Assembly: GCA_026391715.1 (NCBI GenBank)
Contig: JAPLDO010000230.1
Location: 1 to 42,422 of the forward strand
Reading direction: 5' to 3'
From: Bacteroidota bacterium
GTDB lineage: Bacteria > Bacteroidota > Bacteroidia > Bacteroidales > FEN-979
Length of the DNA stretch: 42,422 bases
A program made the position numbers and the translations under genes. Below the pieces are notes generated by a model. That model was not told the DNA's origin and made no database searches. It saw only the letters and a list, made by a program, of their open reading frames with translations. Below are positions 34,738-42,422 of the stretch, piece by piece (the first letter of the stretch is position 1; every line of letters begins with the position of its first letter).

Positions 34738-35652
34738 TCATTTTTGCGCCAACTGTCTCAGTACAGCGAGTTCGCGCCACTTTTTTCTGGGATCGTCGGC
34801 GGGTACGCCCCAGTATGTTTTTCCGCCTTCAAGCGATTTATCAACGCCCGACAATGCAAGAACAATAGCTTTTTTACCGATGGTAAGATCTTTGTTTACC
34901 GAAACCCTTGCCCAAAGAATCACATCGTCCTCAATTGTCGTAACGCCGGCAATAGCGCAATGAGCGCCGATAAGGCAATTACGCCCGACAAAAGTATCGT
35001 GACCTATCTGGATATGGTTATCAAGTTTGGTTCCAAAGGAAATTATGGTGTCGCCTGAAACTCCTTTATCAATAGAAGTAACAGCGCCGATTTCAACATT
35101 ATCTTCAATGACAACCCTGCCACACGATTCCAGTTTTTTCCATCCTTCGAGCCTGCGTTGGAAGTAAAAGGCATCTGCGCCAATAACAGCGCCAGAATGG
35201 ATAATTACATTATTGCCGATAACCGTATGATCGTAAATAGCGGCATTAGCGTGTATAATGCAGTTTTTACCGATCTTTACATGATTTCCCACAAAAGCTC
35301 CCGGCTGAATTACAGTTCCTTCGCCAATTTCAGCGCTTCCGCTAATCATTGCAGCAGCTTTTTCAAATGGACGGAGCCGGGTGATAAGCGAAACAAAGTC
35401 GTCAAAAGGTTTTTCACTTATAAGAAGCGCTTTCCCTTCAGGACAGGCAACTTCCTTGTTGATCAGAATTGTTGTGGCATTTGAATTTAATGCCTTTGCA
35501 TAATACTTTGGATGATCAACAAATGTGAGATCCCCTGGTTCAACCTTATGAATTTCGTTCATACCGGTTACCAGTAAGTCGGGATCGCCAACCGGCATTA
35601 CATTCAGCAGAGTCGCCAGTTCGGAAAGCGTAAAAGGCTTGAGAAACTTCAT
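34738..35652 (-). CDS. Second LpxD-like acyltransferase
   Basis: A 304-residue left-handed beta-helix protein with an N-terminal LpxD-type uridine-binding domain (LSELATLLNVMPVGDPDLLVTGMNEIHKVEPGDLTFVDHPKYY) and a hexapeptide-repeat helix (SAEIGEGTVIQPGAFVGNHVKIG). The catalytic His corresponds to H218 in LDNHIQIGHDTFVG and is present. However, the region that reads GSDGFGFA and TTIDRA in the true LpxD of this window is altered to GADAFYFQ and TSIDKG. It may be a diverged LpxD paralog with another acyl or sugar specificity; lipid A use is not shown. Bacteroidota often carry such a second copy downstream of efp, as here (106 bases from efp). It converges with the ligase gene. Confidence 0.8.
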   Translation of the reverse strand: MKFLKPFTLSELATLLNVMPVGDPDLLVTGMNEIHKVEPGDLTFVDHPKYYAKALNSNATTILINKEVACPEGKALLISEKPFDDFVSLITRLRPFEKAAAMISGSAEIGEGTVIQPGAFVGNHVKIGKNCIIHANAAIYDHTVIGNNVIIHSGAVIGADAFYFQRRLEGWKKLESCGRVVIEDNVEIGAVTSIDKGVSGDTIISFGTKLDNHIQIGHDTFVGRNCLIGAHCAIAGVTTIEDDVILWARVSVNKDLTIGKKAIVLALSGVDKSLEGGKTYWGVPADDPRKKWRELAVLRQLAQK

Positions 35653-35729
35653 AACAGTTTTGGCTTAGCCCAATTTGTGTTTATCCTTCAATCCAATAGC
35701 AACAGCTATTGCAAATTCAATATATCAAT

Positions 35730-35757
35730 CCCACGTCCCACGTCCTTCGTCCCTCGT
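35730..35757 (-). repeat. Four 7-bp units immediately behind efp
   Basis: On the plus strand CCCACGT, CCCACGT, CCTTCGT, CCCTCGT (28 bp) end one base before the efp stop region. Read with the gene they are GACGAGG/GACGTGG-type units. The sequence is unrelated to the GGCAGTT and ACGATTT units, but the 7-bp period is the same. Confidence 0.9.
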
Positions 35758-35758
35758 C

Positions 35759-36325
35759 TTAAACTTTCACCCTCTCCGAATAATCACCCGTTCTCGTATC
35801 AACTTTTATCGTTTCGCCTTCATTGATAAAAAGGGGAACCTTCACGGTTGCTCCGGTTTCAACGGTACACTCTTTCAGGGCGTTGGTAGCGGTATTACCA
35901 CGCATACCAGGTTCGGTGTAGGTAATCAGAAGATTAACAAACGGAGGAAGTTCGCAGGTAAGGGCGGTTTCAGTATCGGCATGGAAAAGGATTTCAACTT
36001 CCTGACCATCTTTGAGGAACTGTGGCGCATTTATCAGATTTTCAGGAATGTATATCTGTTCAAAGGTTTCGAGGTGCATGAAATGATAGCCTGAATCATC
36101 CTTGAAAAGATATTGATATTTTCTGCGTTCAACGCGTGCAATCTCAATTTTGGCGCCCGAATCAAAGGTGTTGGCAATAACACGACCGTGTTTAAGGCTT
36201 TTCAGTTTTGTACGGATAAACGCCGGACCTTTTCCGGGTTTGACATGCTGAAATTCAACGATACTGTATAAATCATTGTTAAATTCAATAACCAGACCAT
36301 TTCTGATATCTGCTGTTGTCGCCAT
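35759..36325 (-). CDS. efp: Elongation factor P
   Basis: A 188-residue EF-P with the three-domain layout of the family. It binds between ribosomal P and E sites and relieves stalling on polyproline. The loop [18 protein letters not shown] puts the modifiable lysine at Lys32. Domain II ([31 protein letters not shown]) and the C-terminal domain, with [40 protein letters not shown], are complete. Lysine rather than arginine at the loop fits the EpmA or unmodified type; no modification enzyme lies in the window. The start ([10 protein letters not shown]) is clear. The second lpxD-like gene lies 106 bases downstream and is co-directional, a Bacteroidota-typical order. The promoter probably lies in the 109-base gap shared with the divergent FkbM gene. 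Confidence 0.98.
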   Translation of the reverse strand: MATTADIRNGLVIEFNNDLYSIVEFQHVKPGKGPAFIRTKLKSLKHGRVIANTFDSGAKIEIARVERRKYQYLFKDDSGYHFMHLETFEQIYIPENLINAPQFLKDGQEVEILFHADTETALTCELPPFVNLLITYTEPGMRGNTATNALKECTVETGATVKVPLFINEGETIKVDTRTGDYSERVKV

Positions 36326-36359
36326 AAAAATTTATTGATTGTTCATTCATAAAGGGCTG

Positions 36360-36367
36360 CAAAATTA
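36360..36367 (-). promoter_or_regulatory. Putative -7 element for efp
   Basis: On the minus strand TAATTTTG matches TAnnTTTG 34 bases before the efp ATG. No clear -33 element was found. Confidence 0.4.
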
Positions 36368-36392
36368 GTCAAAAAACTTGAATTAAATGTGT

Positions 36393-36400
36393 TAATTTTG
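36393..36400 (+). promoter_or_regulatory. Putative -7 element for the FkbM methyltransferase
   Basis: TAATTTTG on the plus strand fits the TAnnTTTG consensus 34 bases before the ATG at 36435. It forms a divergent pair with the efp element. A correctly spaced -33 element was not seen. Confidence 0.4.
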
Positions 36401-36434
36401 CCGCTGTTAAGAAAACGAGCTCGCTTTACGGCTA

Positions 36435-37157
36435 ATGAAACAACTACTGAAACATTTTCTCTCTCTGCTACATATTTCGGTAACCCGTAATCAGAAATAT
36501 GACGCCTATACCAGGAAAATTTTAAAGCAGGTTCTAAAGCCTGACTCAAACTGCGCAGATATTGGATGCCATAAAGGAGAAATCCTCGATTTGATGATTA
36601 AACAAGCGCCTCGCGGGAAAAAATTCGGGTTTGAACCTATTCCTGAATTGTATCAGTTTCTGCTTGCAAAGTATAGCGGCGTTCCTGACATTGCAATCAG
36701 TCCCGTTGCGCTTTACGATAAAAAGGGGCAGACCTCTTTTCAACATGTTCTTAATGCCCCGGCATATAGTGGCATAAAAAAGCGGAAGTATGACGGAAAG
36801 CAGGTTGACATTGTGCAGATCACTGTTGAAACAGAACGTTTCGATGATGTTATTCCTGCCGGTCTTCGTATAGATCTTTTAAAAATTGATGTTGAAGGCG
36901 CCGAATTCAGGGTAATGAAAGGGGCTGTAAACACCTTGAAACGATGGAAGCCCGTTGTGATTTTTGAATTTGGACTTGGCGCCGCCGATTTCTATAATTC
37001 CAGTCCCGGCGATTTATATCATTTTGTTACCGGCGATTGCGGATTAAAAATATCTACTTTGCAGGGATTTATTGATAAAGCGCCGGCTTTATCGGATGCT
37101 CAATTTCAGAAATTTTATGAAACCGGCAGCGAGTATTACTTTGTTGCACACCCCTGA
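36435..37157 (+). CDS. FkbM-type methyltransferase
   Basis: A 240-residue SAM-dependent methyltransferase of the FkbM family. Residues 35-75 contain the SAM-binding motif NCADIGCHKGEILDLMI and the FGFEPIPELYQFLLAKY acidic loop. The C-terminal core has LRIDLLKIDVEGAEFRVMKGAVNTLKRWKPVVIFEFG, the diagnostic FkbM stretch. It probably O-methylates a sugar or other small substrate in the cytoplasm. It lies on the plus strand in the middle of the otherwise minus-strand lipid A and EF-P block, so it may be a later insertion; a role in polysaccharide or lipid A modification is a guess. Its end overlaps the convergent ABC-ATPase gene by 22 bases. Confidence 0.88.
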   Translation: MKQLLKHFLSLLHISVTRNQKYDAYTRKILKQVLKPDSNCADIGCHKGEILDLMIKQAPRGKKFGFEPIPELYQFLLAKYSGVPDIAISPVALYDKKGQTSFQHVLNAPAYSGIKKRKYDGKQVDIVQITVETERFDDVIPAGLRIDLLKIDVEGAEFRVMKGAVNTLKRWKPVVIFEFGLGAADFYNSSPGDLYHFVTGDCGLKISTLQGFIDKAPALSDAQFQKFYETGSEYYFVAHP

Positions 37158-37777
37158 CCCTTATAATCCTCAACTTTCAACAAATTTGCGGCAAAAGACG
37201 ATTCTGTTTGATGCAGGTTTGTACAGATGATAACTGTGCGGTTTTGTGAATATTTGCGCATTAGTTCAAGATACCACCCGATTCCTTCCTCGTCAAGGTT
37301 CATTGTAGGTTCATCAAGCAGAATAAGCGGCACATTACTAAGCAGGGCAAGAACAAGTTTTACCCGTTGCTTCATTCCTGATGAAAACTGCCTGATTTGT
37401 TTTGATCCGGATGGCGTAAAGCCGAGCATTCCTATAAGTTGGTTGTAATTGATTCCCGGAAGATATTCTTTGAAGGAAAAATGAAAATTCACCATCTCCT
37501 GTAAGGAAAACTCTTCAATAAGTTCGAGGTATGGAGCTGCCAGAGTTAGTTGGCTGAAAATTTCCTCCCCTGCAATAGTCTTTCCGTCCAGCGAAAAAGC
37601 GATAACACCCGATGTTGAAGTGAGATTTCCTGCAAGAAGTTGAAGAAGCGTTGATTTTCCCGAACCATTTCTTCCGAGAATAGCTGAAACCGACTTTGCG
37701 GGAAATGTGTAGGAAATGTCGCGGAAAATCCATTCCTGATTGAATTTTTTTCCGATACCTTTTAAGGTTATTTGCAT
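37136..37777 (-). CDS. ABC transporter ATP-binding protein, orphan
   Basis: A 213-residue ABC ATPase. Walker A is GRNGSGKSTLLQLL near residues 35-48, the signature is FSSGMKQRVKLVLALL, Walker B is LILLDEPTMNLDEEG, and the H-loop region reads IICTNLHQTE, where the usual histidine context is retained. It has one nucleotide-binding domain and no membrane domain. No permease gene is adjacent, so the partner must be encoded elsewhere. It lies 45 bases downstream of lpxA and belongs to the lpx operon by direction; some Bacteroidota show an ABC ATPase at this place. The substrate is unknown; a small CcmA-like exporter ATPase is one possibility. The end overlaps the FkbM gene by 22 bases. Confidence 0.9.
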   Translation of the reverse strand: MQITLKGIGKKFNQEWIFRDISYTFPAKSVSAILGRNGSGKSTLLQLLAGNLTSTSGVIAFSLDGKTIAGEEIFSQLTLAAPYLELIEEFSLQEMVNFHFSFKEYLPGINYNQLIGMLGFTPSGSKQIRQFSSGMKQRVKLVLALLSNVPLILLDEPTMNLDEEGIGWYLELMRKYSQNRTVIICTNLHQTESSFAANLLKVEDYKGQGCATK

Positions 37778-37822
37778 GGCGGCATGAAATCTTAAAGATA
37801 TTTCGTGATGTAACCGAAACTA

Positions 37823-38614
37823 CTATTTCTCGCGCATGCTCGAATATCCTTTCATAATCCCGCGACTTGAGTTGGCTATGAACAGCAGAATTTCATCGCG
37901 TTCACGCGTAGCCTCCACTTTGGCTTCAATGATTTCTACAGCCTGTGACACATTATGTCCTTTGAGAAAGATTATCCTGTATATTTCCTGGATTTTGTTG
38001 ATCACTTCGGGCGAAAATCCCCTTCTGCGCAATCCTATTGAATTAACCCCGACATAAGAAAGAGGATCTCTTGCCGCTTTTGTATAAGGCGGAACATCTT
38101 TACCCACCCCGGTTCCGCCTGCAATGATGCAATGTGAGCCAATATGACAAAACTGGTGTATGGGCACCATGCCTCCAATAATTGCCCAGTCGTCAACAAT
38201 TACATGCCCGGCAAGCATAGCGGCGTTTGCCATTATTACGTTATTCCCCACAACACAATCATGGGCGATATGAACATAAGCCATCAGCAGGGTATTATCG
38301 CCTATCACGGTTTCGTAACTGGCTTTGGTGCCTCTGTTAATAGTTGCAAATTCGCGGATGACAACATTGTTGCCGATTTTCACAATGGTCTCTTCGCCTG
38401 CAAATTTCAAATCCTGGGGTATGGCAGATATTACCGCGCCCGGAAATATCTTGCAGTTCTTCCCAATTCTGGCGCCTTCCATTATTGTGACGTTTGAACC
38501 TATCCAGGTTCCCTCTTCAATTATCACATTCTTTTCGATGGAAACAAAGGGTTCAATTACCACATTGGAGGCAATTTTTGCCTGCGGATTCACGTAAGCT
38601 AACGGTTGATTCAT
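37823..38614 (-). CDS. lpxA: UDP-N-acetylglucosamine acyltransferase LpxA
   Basis: A 263-residue left-handed beta-helix acyltransferase that adds the 3-OH acyl chain to UDP-GlcNAc, the first step of lipid A synthesis. The N terminus AYVNPQAKIASNVVIEPFVSIEKNVIIEEG has the hexapeptide rungs. The catalytic histidine is in LMAYVHIAHDCVVGNNVIMANAAMLAGHV. The C-terminal helical part (VGVNSIGLRRRGFSPEVINKIQEIYRIIF) is typical of LpxA and separates it from LpxD. The length is standard. It starts 9 bases after the lpxC-fabZ stop and belongs to the lpxD-lpxC/fabZ-lpxA block. Confidence 0.97.
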   Translation of the reverse strand: MNQPLAYVNPQAKIASNVVIEPFVSIEKNVIIEEGTWIGSNVTIMEGARIGKNCKIFPGAVISAIPQDLKFAGEETIVKIGNNVVIREFATINRGTKASYETVIGDNTLLMAYVHIAHDCVVGNNVIMANAAMLAGHVIVDDWAIIGGMVPIHQFCHIGSHCIIAGGTGVGKDVPPYTKAARDPLSYVGVNSIGLRRRGFSPEVINKIQEIYRIIFLKGHNVSQAVEIIEAKVEATRERDEILLFIANSSRGIMKGYSSMREK

Positions 38615-38623
38615 ACTTTACAG

Positions 38624-40006
38624 TTATTTGCGTTGAATTTGAGCCATCATCTCGGCTTCCATAACTATTTTGCTACCCACATAAGCAACCCCTTTCATAC
38701 AAATTAATCCACGTCGCATGGGAGCGGTAAGCTGATTAAAAAATACAATGGTATCACCCGGCACTACCTTATTCCTGAATTTTACGCTGTCAATTTTCAC
38801 GAAAAGGGTATTGTAATTCTGAGGATCGTCAACCATGTTTAATGCCAGAATTCCGCCTGTCTGCGCCATTGCCTCAATCTGGATAACTCCTGGTAAAACC
38901 GGCTCATCAGGAAAATGACCGACAAAGAAAGTTTCATTTATGGTTACGTTTTTCACGCCCACTACATAATCCTTGCCCATTTCAAGGATCTTATCAATAA
39001 AAAGGAATGGCGGACGGTGTGGAAGGATTTCCTTGATCTGATTGATGTTATAAAGTGGCGTTTTATTCAGGTCGAATTTTGGACCTTCTTCATGCCTGCG
39101 CTCTTTCAGCATCTGTTTTTTAATCATTCTGGCAAATTGCACATTGGAATAATGTCCGGGGCGCGTTGCAATAATATGTCCCTTGATAGGCATTCCAACA
39201 AGGGCGAGGTCTCCCACAACATCAAGAAGTTTGTGACGCGCCGGTTCATTAGGAAATTGCAATTCGAGGTTGTTGAGGATTCCTTCTCTTAATACCTCTA
39301 CTTTCGGTTTGTTAAAAAGATGGGCAAGGCGATCCAGCTCCTCGCGCGACATTTCACGGTCAACAAAAACGATGGCATTGCTAAGATCGCCGCCTTTTAT
39401 CAGATTATTGTTGACGAGATATTCAAGTTCATGCAGAAACACGAATGTGCGACAGGTGGCAAAATCATCTTTGAACCGTTTGATGTGATTGAGAGTGGCA
39501 TTCTGGGAGCGAAGGATTTTAGATTCATAATCAATCATTACCGAAACCCTGAATTCCGTTGAAGGAATGGCAATGAGTTCCACCTTTTTTTCTGTATCCA
39601 CAAATGTGATGTTCGAGGTAATCTCACAGTAGCTGCGCAAAGCTTTTTGCTCAATAATCCCCGCCGACTCAAGAGCCTCAACATAGTATCTGGAACTTCC
39701 GTCGAGAATAGGAGACTCCGATTGGTTCATTTCAATCAGGGCATTGTCAATCTCCAAACCCGCTAAAGCTGCCAGAACATGCTCCACAGTGTCAATGCGA
39801 ACTCCATCTTGTTCGATGCGTGTTCCGCGCGAAACATTGTCAACATCAGCGTCAACGAGGGTTCCGGTATTCAGGTCAACCCTGCGAAATTTATATCCGT
39901 AATTATCCGGAGCCGGTTTAAAAGTAAGGATAACTTCATTTCCGGTATGTAAACCAACGCCGGAAACACTCACCGCTTCCCTGATTGTTCTCTGCCTTTC
40001 ACTCAT
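38624..40006 (-). CDS. lpxC-fabZ: Bifunctional LpxC deacetylase / FabZ dehydratase
   Basis: A 460-residue fusion. Residues 1-300 are LpxC, the Zn-dependent UDP-3-O-acyl-GlcNAc deacetylase: GLHTGNEVILTFKPAP, the zinc motif IDTVEHVLAALAGL (His76), and ARHKLLDVVGDLALVG with further metal ligands. Residues about 320-460 are FabZ, the 3-hydroxyacyl-ACP dehydratase, with LPHRPPFLFIDKI and GHFPDEPVLPGVIQIEAMAQTGG holding the catalytic His and Glu. The fusion is known from Bacteroidota and links lipid A to fatty-acid synthesis. The ATG at 40006 lies 8 bases inside the end of lpxD, so expression is coupled, and lpxA follows after 9 bases. Confidence 0.98.
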   Translation of the reverse strand: MSERQRTIREAVSVSGVGLHTGNEVILTFKPAPDNYGYKFRRVDLNTGTLVDADVDNVSRGTRIEQDGVRIDTVEHVLAALAGLEIDNALIEMNQSESPILDGSSRYYVEALESAGIIEQKALRSYCEITSNITFVDTEKKVELIAIPSTEFRVSVMIDYESKILRSQNATLNHIKRFKDDFATCRTFVFLHELEYLVNNNLIKGGDLSNAIVFVDREMSREELDRLAHLFNKPKVEVLREGILNNLELQFPNEPARHKLLDVVGDLALVGMPIKGHIIATRPGHYSNVQFARMIKKQMLKERRHEEGPKFDLNKTPLYNINQIKEILPHRPPFLFIDKILEMGKDYVVGVKNVTINETFFVGHFPDEPVLPGVIQIEAMAQTGGILALNMVDDPQNYNTLFVKIDSVKFRNKVVPGDTIVFFNQLTAPMRRGLICMKGVAYVGSKIVMEAEMMAQIQRK

Positions 40007-41036
40007 ATTGTTGATTGAACCTTTTTTCTAATTTGTATATCTTTTTAACAATTTCATCGAGGTTGCGCCAGTGGATAAAATTTCGCCTCGCTTTATGAAT
40101 TTCAATAGCAGGAGCTCCAAGCATCATTGCGCCCTGGTTTGTAATGCTTGCTTCAACTCCCGATCCTGCGCCGATTTTAACGTCGTCGGCAATTGTGATA
40201 TGACCCACAATGCCTACCTGACCGCCAATCATGCAGTTCTTTCCGATTTTTGTTGAACCGCTTATTCCGGTCTGCGCCGCTATTACCGTATTCTCGCCGA
40301 CCTCGGCATTGTGCCCAACCTGGATAAGATTGTCGAGTTTAACTCCTTTGCGGATGATGGTGGAACCGAGCGTTGCCCTGTCTATTGTGGTGTTCGATCC
40401 TATTTCAACATGATCTTCGAGAATGACATTGCCAAGCTGAGGAATTTTCTGATAGTGATTTCCTGATACCGGGGCGAAGCCAAAACCATCTGAACCAATA
40501 ACAACTCCTGAATGTAAAGTGCAATTCTTCCCGATAATACTATCATTATAAACTTTTACTCCAGGAAAAAATATAGAATTGTCGCCTATAACAACATTAT
40601 CGCCAATATAAACCTGCGGATGAATGTAAACATTAGCGCCGAGCGTCGAATTTTTGCCAATGTATGAAAAGTCGCCAACCGAAACATTGGCTCCAATTGA
40701 GACAGAAGAAGCTATAGAACATTGCTTTGAAATTCCGGCAACCAAAGGACTGGCATTGCTGAACATTTCAAGCAAAGTGGCAAAAGCCGAATAGGCGTCG
40801 TCAACGCGTATCAAAGTGCAGGGAACGGACTGGGTAGCGATTAAATCTTTATTAACAACAATGATTGCAGCCTTTGTTGTATAAATATATGGAGTATATT
40901 TTGGATTAGCGAGGAAGGTCATTGTTCCCGGCTCGGCTTCATCAATTTTCGATAGATTGCTAACCCTGGTATCCGGGTCGCCTTCAACTATGCCATTGAG
41001 AAATCCGGCAATCTGACTGGCGGTAAATTGCATCAA
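39999..41036 (-). CDS. lpxD: UDP-3-O-acylglucosamine N-acyltransferase LpxD
   Basis: A 345-residue LpxD that adds the second acyl chain to UDP-3-O-acyl-glucosamine. The N-terminal domain (SQIAGFLNGIVEGDPDTRVSNLSKIDEAEPGTMTFLANPKYTPYI) precedes a long hexapeptide helix. Conserved motifs are HSGVVIGSDGFGFAPV, KIPQLGNVILEDHVEIGSNTTIDRATLG and GVKLDNLIQVGHNAEVGE (catalytic His). The C-terminal helix (KARRNFIHWRNLDEIVKKIYKLEKR) is the ACP-binding type. It overlaps lpxC-fabZ by 8 bases and probably heads the lpx operon; the HD-hydrolase gene lies 90 bases upstream in the same direction. Confidence 0.97.
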   Translation of the reverse strand: MMQFTASQIAGFLNGIVEGDPDTRVSNLSKIDEAEPGTMTFLANPKYTPYIYTTKAAIIVVNKDLIATQSVPCTLIRVDDAYSAFATLLEMFSNASPLVAGISKQCSIASSVSIGANVSVGDFSYIGKNSTLGANVYIHPQVYIGDNVVIGDNSIFFPGVKVYNDSIIGKNCTLHSGVVIGSDGFGFAPVSGNHYQKIPQLGNVILEDHVEIGSNTTIDRATLGSTIIRKGVKLDNLIQVGHNAEVGENTVIAAQTGISGSTKIGKNCMIGGQVGIVGHITIADDVKIGAGSGVEASITNQGAMMLGAPAIEIHKARRNFIHWRNLDEIVKKIYKLEKRFNQQYE

Positions 41037-41126
41037 TTATTCTGGTGATTTTTACAATGTAAAATAGCGGCGCAAGTTACCAAAAATTTTGCAAATCCAT
41101 GTAGTAATTTATAAACTATCAGATAA

Positions 41127-42365
41127 TTAGTGATTTATCTCTTTGGGATAATACAATAGATACTTACTCACTGTGGTTGGCATCATTGCGTTATTCAACT
41201 GCTCCGAAGCCTTTGAAATATCGGTTAGCTCGTTTGATTTTCCTTTAATCATGATTCGGTCGTGCAATGGATTATATGCCTTGTTTTCCACCCGGTCGCA
41301 GGTAAAGTAATATGGTAATTCCTTTTCAGTCAGATTGAAATGAAGCATAGTTTGCCTTCGCAGCATTTCCACATACACAGGATTAAACGGTTCCGATTGC
41401 ATCTCAACCCTGAATAATTTCCGGTTTACAAGGTTGTCCGACAGGTAAGATAAAATAGGGTCGGGATGTTGGCGCCAGGTTTTAATTGACGAAAATATGT
41501 CGTAATCATCAAGCTGGGCAAACTCGTCAAGCCATTTAGGGTTCAATTCGAAATCGGATTTTGAGGGTGTGAAGAGTAAAAATTGACCCAATGCCGGGGT
41601 AGAAAACAGTTGAATCCCTGATTCGGAAAGCCATTTTGCACGTTTCATAATATTCACAAGCAACTGATCTGCGGCAATAACTGTTTTGTGAAGGTAAACC
41701 TGCCAGTACATCAGGCGACGGGAAATCAGGAATTTCTCAATCGAATAAATGCCTTTTCCTTCAACCACCAACTCATCCTCGTGTACCGTAAGCATTTTGA
41801 TAATCCGATCGTAACTTATAACCCCTTCGGCAACTCCGGTAAAAAAACTGTCGCGGGCGAGATAATCCAACCTGTCCATATCCAACTGGCTTGAAACCAA
41901 TTGGTGAAGAAACTGTTTTTTATAATTATCGGTAAAAATTGCGTAAGCAGTATCGAGAACTCCGTTGAAATGCCGGTTAAGGGCAGCAACGAAAAGTTCG
42001 GATAATTCTTCATGGTGGAGATTTCTTACGATTGTCTGTTCCAGCGTATGAGAATAAGGTCCATGCCCTATGTCATGCAACAGAATTGCAATGGTCACAC
42101 CTTCAGCCTCTTCATCGGTAATAATAATTCCCTTTGAACGAAGAACGCCGATAGCCTGAATCATCAGGTGCATTGCTCCCAGCGCGTGCTGAAAACGTGT
42201 GTGTTGCGCCGATGGATATGTGTAGTTGGTAAGTCCGAGTTGCTTGATCCTGCGTAACCGTTGAAACCAGGGATGCTCGATTATATCAAAAACCAGTGGA
42301 CTCGGGATTGTGATAAATCCGTAAACAGGGTCGTTGATGATCTTAAGTTTGTTGGTGGCGAACAA
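41127..42365 (-). CDS. HD-domain phosphohydrolase, dGTPase-like
   Basis: A 412-residue HD-superfamily protein. NDPVYGFITIPSPLVFDIIEHPWFQRLRRIKQLGLTNYTYPSAQHTRFQHALGAMHLM holds the first histidine of the metal site, ILLHDIGHGPYSHTLE is the HD motif, and LVSSQLDMDRLDYLARDSFFTG supplies the last aspartate. All metal ligands are present. Such proteins hydrolyse dNTPs or nucleotide phosphates; the substrate is unknown. The frame has no ATG near its N terminus: the start is a TTG at 42365, giving MFATNKLKIINDPVYG, and upstream codons run to a stop with no better choice. It precedes lpxD by 90 bases, a common Bacteroidota order. TACATTTC (one mismatch to TAnnTTTG) lies upstream. Confidence 0.9.
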   Translation of the reverse strand: MFATNKLKIINDPVYGFITIPSPLVFDIIEHPWFQRLRRIKQLGLTNYTYPSAQHTRFQHALGAMHLMIQAIGVLRSKGIIITDEEAEGVTIAILLHDIGHGPYSHTLEQTIVRNLHHEELSELFVAALNRHFNGVLDTAYAIFTDNYKKQFLHQLVSSQLDMDRLDYLARDSFFTGVAEGVISYDRIIKMLTVHEDELVVEGKGIYSIEKFLISRRLMYWQVYLHKTVIAADQLLVNIMKRAKWLSESGIQLFSTPALGQFLLFTPSKSDFELNPKWLDEFAQLDDYDIFSSIKTWRQHPDPILSYLSDNLVNRKLFRVEMQSEPFNPVYVEMLRRQTMLHFNLTEKELPYYFTCDRVENKAYNPLHDRIMIKGKSNELTDISKASEQLNNAMMPTTVSKYLLYYPKEINH

Positions 42366-42422
42366 ATCGGGTTGTTTTTGTTAAAGAAATGTAAAAAGAG
42401 GGTTACTTGCACAATAAAAGCA

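Overview
The window looks like chromosomal DNA from a Bacteroidota bacterium, probably a Bacteroidales-like environmental lineage. The supporting evidence is a fused LpxC-FabZ gene inside an lpxD-lpxC/fabZ-lpxA block, C-terminal type IX secretion (T9SS) sorting domains on two surface proteins, a FISUMP-domain protein, TAnnTTTG promoter -7 motifs, and the lack of obvious Shine-Dalgarno sites. No rRNA, tRNA, CRISPR array, intact insertion sequence or phage was seen. The content is mostly housekeeping and cell-envelope genes.

Layout. 1-1421: 3' part of a FISUMP protein and a convergent gene of unknown function. 1609-4562: glmM with a tightly coupled 77-residue basic protein, then a decayed strip holding the C-terminal scrap of an aspartic protease and a DUF4143-type ATPase pseudogene with an internal stop and no Walker A. 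4762-9913: a PIF1/RecD-like helicase with HRDC-like and helix-turn-helix C-terminal parts, convergent with valS. 9914-11102: a gene-poor stretch ending in a frameshifted membrane-protein pseudogene. 11191-14628: a secreted alpha/beta hydrolase, an orphan TPR histidine kinase and cutC. 14908-18367: two tandem secreted beta-helix proteins with T9SS signals. 18380-18940: a YqgE/AlgH protein. 19001-22750: a three-gene overlapping operon that I read as murL, a murD2-type ligase and a GH73/LysM cell-wall hydrolase. 22736-29575 (minus strand): glycosyltransferase, purD, a membrane protein, rnhB and a large anchored beta-propeller-like protein. 29663-34701 (plus strand): flippase, two Wzz-like proteins and an O-antigen ligase/polymerase-like protein. 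34738-42365: lipid A and EF-P block (HD hydrolase, lpxD, lpxC-fabZ, lpxA, ABC ATPase, efp, a second lpxD-like gene), interrupted by a plus-strand FkbM methyltransferase.

Much of the window serves the envelope. GlmM makes glucosamine-1-phosphate, a precursor of both peptidoglycan and lipid A. The Lpx enzymes start lipid A synthesis. The flippase, Wzz and ligase set probably assembles a surface polysaccharide. The MurL/MurD2 pair suggests a non-canonical route to D-glutamate in peptidoglycan: L-Glu is attached first and epimerised on the nucleotide precursor, instead of free D-Glu being made by MurI.

The two most interesting signals are the murL-murD2-GH73 operon and a set of short 7-bp tandem repeats. 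In each T9SS gene exactly five 7-bp units (35 bp) of unrelated sequence sit immediately before an identical 14-bp start of the sorting domain. Related 7-bp or 8-bp tracts lie between or at the 3' ends of other genes. Because 7 is not a multiple of 3, a one-unit change would shift the frame and remove the secretion signal.
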